Assembly: GCA_025800435.1 (NCBI GenBank) | Contig: JAOXRV010000476.1 | Span: 1-10,994, forward strand | DNA from: Cellvibrionaceae bacterium | Lineage (GTDB): Bacteria > Pseudomonadota > Gammaproteobacteria > Pseudomonadales > Cellvibrionaceae | Length of the DNA stretch: 10,994 bases | Direction of reading: 5' to 3' | Part shown: positions 5,577 to 10,994 of the stretch, in pieces | Position numbering within the stretch: the stretch's first letter is position 1 | Layout: each line of letters opens with the position of its first letter | Position numbers and translations under genes: made by a program | The notes under the pieces: generated by a model | What the model was told of the DNA's origin: nothing | Database searches by the model: none | What the model saw: the letters and a program-made list of their open reading frames with translations, nothing else

Positions 5577-7091
5577 ATGAACAAAGTTAAAACTTCGCTA
5601 CTGGCAACCGGCATTGGATTGGCGCTGCTCAATGGTTGCAGCGATGACAGCATTACCGCCCAAAAAGAAAATGAGTGGTTTAAACAGGGCCAAGCAGAGC
5701 TGCAAAACGCCCTTAAACGCAAAAACAATACCGACACTGCAAAAAATGTGATTCTGTTTATCGGCGATGGCAATGGTGTAGCCTCGGTTACCGCCACCCG
5801 GATCTACCAGGGCCAAGCGGAAGGCTACCAGGGCGAGGAGTATCAACTGTCGTTTGAACACTTTCCGCATATGGCCCTGTCGAAAACCTATAACACCAAC
5901 GCCCAGACCCCGGATTCGGCCGGCACCGCCACAGCCATGTTAAGCGGCATTAAAACCAAGATGGGTTTAATTGGCGTTAACGACAGTATTGAGCGCGGCG
6001 ACTGCCAGGGCGCCCTGCAAAACCAAGCCGCCACCCTGCTAGAGCTGGCGGAGCTGAGCGGCCGCGCCACCGGTGTGGTGACCACCACCCGCATCACCCA
6101 TGCCACCCCGGCGGCCACCTATGCCCACTCGGCCGAGCGCAACTACGAAGACGACAGCAAACTCAGCGGCGCCGACCAGGAAGCCGGCTGTAAAGACATT
6201 GCTCGCCAGTTGATTGAGTTCCCCTATGGCGACGGTGTGGATGTGGCCATGGGCGGTGGCCGGCGCCACTTTCTGCCCAAGAATGTCAGCGACCCGGAAG
6301 GCAAGTTCGGCAAGCGCCGCGACCAGCGTCATTTGATTGAGGAGTGGCAAGAAAAATACCCAGCTGGCCGCTATGTCTGGAGCCAGCGCGGCTTTGATCG
6401 AGTAGATCCGGAAAAAACCGATAAGCTGCTGGGTTTGTTCAACAGCTCACATATGGAATACGAACTGGATCGCGCCGACGATGTAGGCGGTGAACCCTCG
6501 CTTGCGGAGATGACCGGCAAGGCCATCGATATCCTAGACAATGACGACGACGGCTTCTTTTTGATGGTTGAGGCCGGCCGCATCGATCACGCCCACCACG
6601 CCGGCAATGCCAAGCGTGCCATCGTCGACGGTGTCGCCATGGCCGACGCCGTGCAGGTGGCGATGAATAAAACCGATGCCGAAGATACCTTGATCATTGT
6701 CACTGCCGACCATTCCCATACCATTGTGCTGCAGGGCTACGCGCAACGCGGCAATGCCATTTTGGGTCTGTCGAGCGGAGTCGACAGCAAAGGCCGGCCG
6801 CTGAAAACCCCAACTCTGGCACTGGACGGCAAGCCCTTTACCACCATTGTCTATGCCAACGGCCCCGGCGCCCACAGCCACGGCCCACGCCCACACCCGG
6901 TGGATAAAGAAGCCCAGAGCGATAACTACCAGCAGCAGGCCCTGATTCCACTGGAATCAGAAACCCACGCCGGCGAAGATGTAGCCATTTATTCGCGCGG
7001 GCCCTGGGCTCATTTATTAAATGGAGTGGTCGAGCAGAACTATATTTTCCACGTTATTAACCACGCCGCCGAATTGGGCGCGGAAAAATAA
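5577..7091 (+). CDS. alkaline phosphatase (PhoA superfamily), lipoprotein
   Basis: This 504-aa metal-dependent phosphomonoesterase has every expected catalytic motif. These are Asp64 in FIGDGNG, the nucleophile Ser114 in PDSAGTATA, HATPAATYAH (175-184) with Arg188 as the likely phosphate-binding arginine, EAGRIDHAHH (332-341; metal ligands Glu332, Asp337, His341), TADHSH (Asp378, His379) and His464 in SETHAGED. At the positions aligning with E. coli Asp153 and Lys328 it has His175 and His338, the pairing seen in mammalian and many environmental enzymes. An N-terminal signal with a lipobox-like LNGC makes Cys21 the probable lipidation site. Ser22 at +2 permits Lol transport to the outer membrane. 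It is second in a two-gene unit behind the Nudix lipoprotein, without a strong Shine-Dalgarno sequence of its own, and ends convergently with der. I infer phosphate scavenging and avoid the symbol phoA because several subfamilies share these motifs. Confidence 0.93.
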   Translation: MNKVKTSLLATGIGLALLNGCSDDSITAQKENEWFKQGQAELQNALKRKNNTDTAKNVILFIGDGNGVASVTATRIYQGQAEGYQGEEYQLSFEHFPHMALSKTYNTNAQTPDSAGTATAMLSGIKTKMGLIGVNDSIERGDCQGALQNQAATLLELAELSGRATGVVTTTRITHATPAATYAHSAERNYEDDSKLSGADQEAGCKDIARQLIEFPYGDGVDVAMGGGRRHFLPKNVSDPEGKFGKRRDQRHLIEEWQEKYPAGRYVWSQRGFDRVDPEKTDKLLGLFNSSHMEYELDRADDVGGEPSLAEMTGKAIDILDNDDDGFFLMVEAGRIDHAHHAGNAKRAIVDGVAMADAVQVAMNKTDAEDTLIIVTADHSHTIVLQGYAQRGNAILGLSSGVDSKGRPLKTPTLALDGKPFTTIVYANGPGAHSHGPRPHPVDKEAQSDNYQQQALIPLESETHAGEDVAIYSRGPWAHLLNGVVEQNYIFHVINHAAELGAEK

Positions 7092-7110
7092 GCCCAGCCA
7101 AAGCCGCAGC

Positions 7111-7170
7111 AAAGCGCTATTGCCAATGCCAACTTTACTTAGCCCAACGGCTAGCGCTTTTTACTTTTTT
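7111..7170 (+). terminator. intrinsic terminator of the Nudix-phosphatase unit
   Basis: AAAGCGCTA (7111-7119) and TAGCGCTTT (7152-7160) are a perfect 9-bp inverted repeat with a 32-nt loop, followed by T-rich sequence through 7170. A more compact alternative is TAGCC (7140-7144) paired with GGCTA (7149-7153) around CAAC. The T-tract is the antisense of the Lys-codon tail of der, and the distal arm contains the der stop codon. On the minus strand only three T follow the outer stem, so it mainly serves the plus-strand unit. Confidence 0.6.
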
Positions 7171-8563
7171 TGCTTTTTTTGTAGTGTTCCATCAAGCGGC
7201 GTTTTTTCGCCGCCTGGCGGGAGCTGAGCTGGTTTTTGCGCCCGGCGTAGGGGTTGTCGGTGGATTTAAACTCCAGCTTGATTGGGGTGCCGTGTAGGTC
7301 GAGCACCCGGCGAAAAGTTTTTTCAAGGTATTTTTTATAGTGGGCCGGCACCGACTCGGTCTGGTTACCGTGGATCACAATAATCGGTGGGTTTTTGCCA
7401 CCGGCGTGGGCGTAACGCAATTTAATGCGATGCCCCGCCACCATTGGCGGCTGGTGGGTGGCCACCGCATCTTGCAAAATACGGGTCAGGTGGTTAGTAG
7501 TAAGTTTATCCGTGGCCGAGGCATAAGCCTGTTCGATCGATTGATACAGGTGCCCTACCCCGGTACCGTGCAGCGCCGAGATATAGTGAATATCGGCAAA
7601 ATCGATAAATCGCAGCCGCCGCTCCAACTCATTTTTGACAAACTCTTTGTGCTCTGCATCCAGTCCATCCCATTTATTCAGCGCCACCACCAAGGCTCGG
7701 CCGCCTTCAATTACATGGCCCATCAGGTGCATATCCTGGTCAACCAGGCCTTCAGTGGCATCGATTAACAGCACCACCACATTGGCATCGCTGATCGCCT
7801 GCAGAGTTTTAACAATGGAAAACTTCTCGACTGATTCCTTAACATTTTTGCGCCGCCTAACCCCGGCGGTATCGATAATGGTGTAGGGCTTTTCATTGCG
7901 CTCATAATCGATATAGACACTGTCGCGGGTGGTGCCGGGCATATCGTAAACCACCACCCGATCCTCGCCCAGCAGGCGGTTAACCAGGGTGGATTTACCC
8001 ACATTGGGGCGACCGACAATGGCCATTTTAATGCCGCGCTGCTGATCGTCCTCGGGCTCTTCGACTACGTTTTCGGGAAACTCCTCAAGCACCAGCTCCA
8101 TCAGCGATTTCACCCCGCGCCCCTGGGTAGCGGTGGTGCCATAGACCTCGCCAATACCCAGTTCATAAAATGGTGCCAGCGCCACATCGTGGTTTTGGCC
8201 ATCAATTTTATTGGCCACCAAATAGGTTTGTTTTTGGTTGATGCGCAGGTGTTCGGCAATCATTTGATCGGCGGTGGTCAGACCGTCGCGGCTGTCGACC
8301 ATAAACAGCACCACATCGGCCTCTTCTACCGCCAACAGCGACTGCTCGGCCATGGCCGAATCGATGCCCTCTTCATCGCCGCTGATACCGCCGGTATCAA
8401 TCACCACAAAGCGGCGCTTATTGATTTCGCCGTCGCCGTATTTGCGATCGCGGGTAAGGCCGGCGTAGTTGGCCACCAGGGCATCGCGGCTGCGGGTAAG
8501 GCGATTAAACATGGTGGATTTACCCACATTGGGGCGGCCCACCAGGGCAATTACAGGGATCAT
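7151..8563 (-). CDS. der: ribosome-assembly GTPase Der (EngA)
   Basis: Der is an essential GTPase that acts in the cytoplasm in maturation of the 50S subunit. It has two tandem G domains. The first has GRPNVGKS (9-16), DTGG (56-59) and NKID (118-121); the second has GRPNVGKS (184-191), DTAG (231-234) and NKWD (296-299). A KH-like C-terminal domain follows, and a basic tail (from about 449) ends in Lys-Ser repeats and Arg. At 470 aa it is slightly shorter than the 490 aa of E. coli Der and is intact. The ATG at 8563 begins directly with the first G domain; GGAA lies 6 nt upstream as a modest ribosome site. It is last in the hisS-yfgM-bamB-der series but is separated from bamB by 109 nt holding a hairpin and candidate promoters. 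Confidence 0.97.
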   Translation of the reverse strand: MIPVIALVGRPNVGKSTMFNRLTRSRDALVANYAGLTRDRKYGDGEINKRRFVVIDTGGISGDEEGIDSAMAEQSLLAVEEADVVLFMVDSRDGLTTADQMIAEHLRINQKQTYLVANKIDGQNHDVALAPFYELGIGEVYGTTATQGRGVKSLMELVLEEFPENVVEEPEDDQQRGIKMAIVGRPNVGKSTLVNRLLGEDRVVVYDMPGTTRDSVYIDYERNEKPYTIIDTAGVRRRKNVKESVEKFSIVKTLQAISDANVVVLLIDATEGLVDQDMHLMGHVIEGGRALVVALNKWDGLDAEHKEFVKNELERRLRFIDFADIHYISALHGTGVGHLYQSIEQAYASATDKLTTNHLTRILQDAVATHQPPMVAGHRIKLRYAHAGGKNPPIIVIHGNQTESVPAHYKKYLEKTFRRVLDLHGTPIKLEFKSTDNPYAGRKNQLSSRQAAKKRRLMEHYKKSKKSKKR

Positions 8564-8599
8564 GGGGTATTCCGGTGGCTATAAGGCTACAATCTGGCC

Positions 8600-8648
8600 A
8601 TTATAGGCCAAAGGCCGGGCAGTATAGGGGAAATTTCGGCCAGGGCAA
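8600..8648 (-). promoter_or_regulatory. candidate promoter region of der
   Basis: On the minus strand TTGCCC (8648-8643) and TATACT (8626-8621) are 16 nt apart, matching four and five of six consensus bases. A second perfect TATAAT (8605-8600) lies closer to der but lacks a good -35; it sits at the centre of a palindrome, TGGCC (8595-8599) and GGCCA (8606-8610). Either could give der expression independent of the upstream operon. Confidence 0.4.
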
Positions 8649-8658
8649 GGCCCTGGCC
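8638..8658 (-). terminator. strong hairpin between bamB and der, weak T-tract
   Basis: GGCCAGGGC (8638-8646) and GCCCTGGCC (8650-8658) form a perfect 9-bp GC-rich stem with a 3-nt loop, 14 nt after the bamB stop. On the minus strand the following bases are GAAATTTCC, so a proper T-run is missing. It may terminate partially, or protect the bamB message from 3' decay. Its left part overlaps the candidate -35 of der. Confidence 0.4.
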
Positions 8659-8672
8659 ACACAGCAGGTGTT

Positions 8673-9806
8673 TTACTGGGCGCGATAGGCAATCAGCTCG
8701 CCGCTATTGCCATACACATAGAGAGTTTCACCGTCACTTATCATGCTGGCACGAACGCCGTCACCATCGACCTTCTCGCGCGCGACAAAGTTGCCCTCAC
8801 GATCGAGCAAATGCAGATAGCCTTCGTAATCCGTCACCGCCACATAGCTGCTAAAGGCCTGGGGCGCGCCCAAGTGGCGACGCAGCATTGTCTCATTGGC
8901 CCAAACCTCATTGCCATCGCCAGCGCGATAAGCGCGCAGACGATCATCCGAGCCCGACACAAATACTAAGCCATTGCGCTCACTAATATCGTTGTGACTG
9001 GAGGAGCTAATGGCCCAAAGCGGGCGGCCATTTGAGCGGGTTACCGCCATCAGGCGACCATTGAGGCTAGACAGGTAAAGAATGTCGCCAACCATCAGAG
9101 GGCTAGCATCAACATCGACTACCCGCTCCAGTTCAGTTTTACCCTGAGGTATCGCAACTCGCTGCTCCCAAACTTGTACCCCATCGTCAATTCGCAGGGC
9201 CACAACCTTGCCCGAGGCAAAGCCTGCATACAGGGTGTCGCCAAGCAGCACCGGGCTGGCATTACCACGCATGGTCAGCACCGGTACCGGGTTATCGTAG
9301 CGCCACTTGGGGCTGCCGTCGGCGGCATTAAAGCCGTATAGACGGCCGTCTAAAGACTGCACCACAACCACTTCGCCATTGCTGATGGGGGCAGACAGAA
9401 CTTCACTGCTGACGTTGGCCTGCCACAGGCGTTCGCCGTTGTCCTTGGACAAGGCATACACATGGCCGGAATAACCGCCCACAAAAACTTGATTGGGGCC
9501 GACACCAACACCACCGGATAAGGTCACATCCAGATCCACTGCCCACTGCTCTTTACCACTATCGCGGGCCAGGCGCACCACATCGCCCTCGGCGGTGGCG
9601 GCGAAAATACTGTCGCCGTCAATCGTGGGCGTTAAGCGGCTGTAACGCTCATCTTGGCCGCTGCCGATATCTTGTGACCACAGCTCTTTAAGTTTTACCG
9701 TTTCTTCAAAGTCAACCAGATCCATTGGTTCAATATCGACTTCATCGCTGCTAGAACAGGCCACCATGCCCGCGGCCAATAACAGCAGTGATAGTTTCTT
9801 GATCAT
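8673..9806 (-). CDS. bamB: outer membrane protein assembly factor BamB
   Basis: BamB is a lipoprotein of the BAM complex, which inserts beta-barrel proteins into the outer membrane. The 377-aa product (E. coli 392) has a signal peptide with lipidation at Cys17 (MVAC) and Ser18 at +2, consistent with outer-membrane sorting. The rest is a PQQ-type eight-bladed beta-propeller. Recurrent blade strands such as VFVGGYSGHVYALSKDNGERLW, LYGFNAADGSPKW, LYAGFASGKVVALRIDDG and VFVSGSDDRLRAYRAGDGNEVW are visible between about 60 and 377. Its start overlaps the yfgM stop in an ATGA, with AGGGG (9819-9815) 8 nt before the ATG, indicating translational coupling. The protein is complete, with no sign of damage. 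Confidence 0.95.
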   Translation of the reverse strand: MIKKLSLLLLAAGMVACSSSDEVDIEPMDLVDFEETVKLKELWSQDIGSGQDERYSRLTPTIDGDSIFAATAEGDVVRLARDSGKEQWAVDLDVTLSGGVGVGPNQVFVGGYSGHVYALSKDNGERLWQANVSSEVLSAPISNGEVVVVQSLDGRLYGFNAADGSPKWRYDNPVPVLTMRGNASPVLLGDTLYAGFASGKVVALRIDDGVQVWEQRVAIPQGKTELERVVDVDASPLMVGDILYLSSLNGRLMAVTRSNGRPLWAISSSSHNDISERNGLVFVSGSDDRLRAYRAGDGNEVWANETMLRRHLGAPQAFSSYVAVTDYEGYLHLLDREGNFVAREKVDGDGVRASMISDGETLYVYGNSGELIAYRAQ

Positions 9807-10489
9807 GGTTGCGTCCCCTGACTACTAACTTCTTTAATCTCGGCCGACGACAGGCCATCCATCTTGCGCTCAAGTATGCTCTTGCGCGAGAAGTCCTGGC
9901 TTTCGAGCGAATCCAGCGCTAGCTGGTAAGCGCCGCGCGCCTGCTGGATGCTGCCCTTGGCCTTGTAAATATCGCCGCGCAGCTCGGCAAAGGCACCGAC
10001 AAAGGCTTGGGTCTGGCCTTTATCCAGGCTGGCCAAAGCACTGTCAAAATCGCCTTTAGCCATTTGCACCTTTGCTAAGCGCATTAAGATAACAGGCTTT
10101 AGGGCACTGGAAGGCCCCTGGCCCAGAGCCTGCTGTAACTCGGTTTGGGCCGTTTCTAGGTCGTTGGACTCGACTGCCATCTTGGCTAAAAATAGCGCGC
10201 CGCTAATTCCGTAAAAGGTGCCGTCATGCTCGTCTTGCAGCTGCTTGGCCAGAAACTTGGCCGAACTGGTCTGTTCGTCGCTGCGGTTTTCAACCGCCAT
10301 CGCCTCAAGCAGCTCATTGTAGACGGCAGAACCGGCCATATCCTGGGTCATGCGCTGGTTCTGCCAGAACTGATAGCCAGAATACGCGGCCAATACCACG
10401 ATAATACTAACAATCAGCCCACTGCCGTTCTTGCTCCACCAGCGTTTGAGGGCTTCTAATTGTTCTTCTTCGGTGAGGTGCTCAGCCAC
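9803..10489 (-). CDS. yfgM: YfgM-type membrane-anchored TPR protein
   Basis: This 228-aa protein has the YfgM layout: a short cytoplasmic N-terminus (LEALKRWWSKNG), one membrane segment at about 24-42 and a periplasmic TPR-like helical domain to the end. In E. coli YfgM associates with SecYEG and PpiD and helps pass secreted proteins to periplasmic chaperones. The helical pairs run from about residue 50 to 200, rich in Ala, Leu and Gln. Translation starts at GTG (10489), supported by TAGGAG (10500-10495) 5 nt upstream. It follows hisS by 105 nt and overlaps bamB by 4 nt, the conserved hisS-yfgM-bamB order. The family assignment rests on architecture, the N-terminal motif and synteny. Confidence 0.9.
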   Translation of the reverse strand: MAEHLTEEEQLEALKRWWSKNGSGLIVSIIVVLAAYSGYQFWQNQRMTQDMAGSAVYNELLEAMAVENRSDEQTSSAKFLAKQLQDEHDGTFYGISGALFLAKMAVESNDLETAQTELQQALGQGPSSALKPVILMRLAKVQMAKGDFDSALASLDKGQTQAFVGAFAELRGDIYKAKGSIQQARGAYQLALDSLESQDFSRKSILERKMDGLSSAEIKEVSSQGTQP

Positions 10490-10494
10490 TGTTA

Positions 10495-10500
10495 CTCCTA
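10495..10500 (-). promoter_or_regulatory. Shine-Dalgarno site of yfgM
   Basis: TAGGAG lies 5 nt before the GTG at 10489. It is the best ribosome-binding site in the window and fixes the non-ATG start of yfgM. Confidence 0.75.
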
Positions 10501-10594
10501 ATTGCTCCCAGTTGTTACCGTCGTCTATGCGCCCGCAGTATCAGCCCCGGACGCACAGCTTATGTGCAGCCGGCAAGACTACCACATGCCCGCC

Positions 10595-10994
10595 CTATTC
10601 CCCAGTGTTTAAGGCCCGTAAAGCGTCGATTAACGCATCGATGGCCAGCAATAGCTGCTCACCCTGGCCGCGCAGGGGCTTGAGTAAGACCTGACCTTGG
10701 TCCAGTTCGTTATCGCCCATAATTAGCGCGTAGGCGGCGCCACTGGCATTGGCCTTTTTCAACTGGTTTTTAAAGCTGCCGCCGCCGCAATGGCTCAACA
10801 CCCGAAGCTCTGGCAAGGCGCTTCGAATTTGCTCGGCCAGGGCTGCAGTCTCGGCCCAGGCCCGCACAGGCTCGCTGCTGGCGGCCACCATATAGATGTC
10901 CGCTGGCGGCGCCAGTTCCGCTGGCCAGGCATCGAGCTGTTCGAGCAGTAACACCAAGCGCTCTACCCCCATGGCGAAACCGGCGGCGGTATTG
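10595..10994 (-). CDS. hisS: histidyl-tRNA synthetase, C-terminal part
   Basis: Only the last 132 codons are present; the gene continues beyond the right edge. The visible part opens with NTAAGFAMGVERL, which is class II motif 3 of HisRS (compare AVGFAMGLERL in E. coli). It continues into the anticodon-binding domain with IYMVAAS, the GGGSFKNQLKKANASGAAYALIMGDNEL region and VLLKPLRGQGEQ. The enzyme charges tRNA-His with histidine in the cytoplasm. The stop TAG at 10597-10595 lies 105 nt before yfgM with no T-run terminator between them, so readthrough into yfgM-bamB is likely. Confidence 0.93.
   Translation of the reverse strand, partial: NTAAGFAMGVERLVLLLEQLDAWPAELAPPADIYMVAASSEPVRAWAETAALAEQIRSALPELRVLSHCGGGSFKNQLKKANASGAAYALIMGDNELDQGQVLLKPLRGQGEQLLLAIDALIDALRALNTGE

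Noticed and set aside
4960..7110. Possible defence or toxin-antitoxin system in the xseA-der interval
   Set aside because: The two genes are a Nudix-box lipoprotein and an alkaline phosphatase; no nuclease, toxin or sensor domain is visible, and nutrient scavenging is the simpler reading.
10553..10567. Small hairpin GCACA/TGTGC between hisS and yfgM
   Set aside because: Only 5 bp and no T-run on the minus strand; not a terminator, and the operon appears continuous.

Overview
This window looks like a gammaproteobacterial chromosome segment. GuaA, GuaB, XseA and Der are close in length and motif to their Escherichia coli counterparts. The gene order guaA-guaB / xseA ... der-bamB-yfgM-hisS is the classical gammaproteobacterial arrangement. 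The moderately GC-rich genes, the many internal Gln residues in XseA and the style of the phosphatase would fit a marine or environmental lineage (for example Cellvibrionales-like), but that placement is inference and the genus cannot be read from the sequence.

Layout: 1-214 is an AT-rich, apparently non-coding stretch with short inverted repeats. 215-3351 (minus strand) holds guaB then guaA, the last two steps of GMP synthesis, with an intrinsic terminator between them and a second one built into the last codons of guaA. 3352-3618 is the divergent guaB/xseA control region, with a strong guaB promoter and a roughly 160-nt guaB leader that can fold. 3619-4959 (plus) is xseA, the large subunit of exonuclease VII. 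5037-7091 (plus) is a two-gene pair coding for a Nudix-box lipoprotein and an alkaline phosphatase lipoprotein, preceded by a Pho-box-like element. 7151-10994 (minus) is the hisS-yfgM-bamB-der series, running from right to left: histidyl-tRNA synthetase (3' end only), a membrane-anchored TPR chaperone partner of the Sec translocon, the outer-membrane assembly lipoprotein BamB, and the ribosome-assembly GTPase Der.

The housekeeping genes are ordinary and intact. The unusual part is the pair at 5037-7091, which sits between xseA and der. Both proteins carry lipoprotein signal peptides, so both should act outside the cytoplasm. A complete Nudix box on an exported lipoprotein is uncommon, because most Nudix enzymes work on cytoplasmic nucleotides. 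Its Asp at +2 predicts retention at the inner membrane, whereas the phosphatase has Ser at +2. With a candidate Pho box just upstream, the simplest hypothesis is a phosphate-starvation pair: the Nudix protein cleaves a pyrophosphate bond in a nucleotide-type substrate and the phosphatase removes the remaining phosphate. The substrate is unknown and the coupling is inference.

A secondary theme is economy of termination signals. The guaA terminator stem includes conserved C-terminal codons and the stop codon. The phosphatase terminator takes its T-tract from the antisense of the Lys-rich tail of Der. No tRNA, rRNA, CRISPR array, insertion sequence or phage gene was seen.
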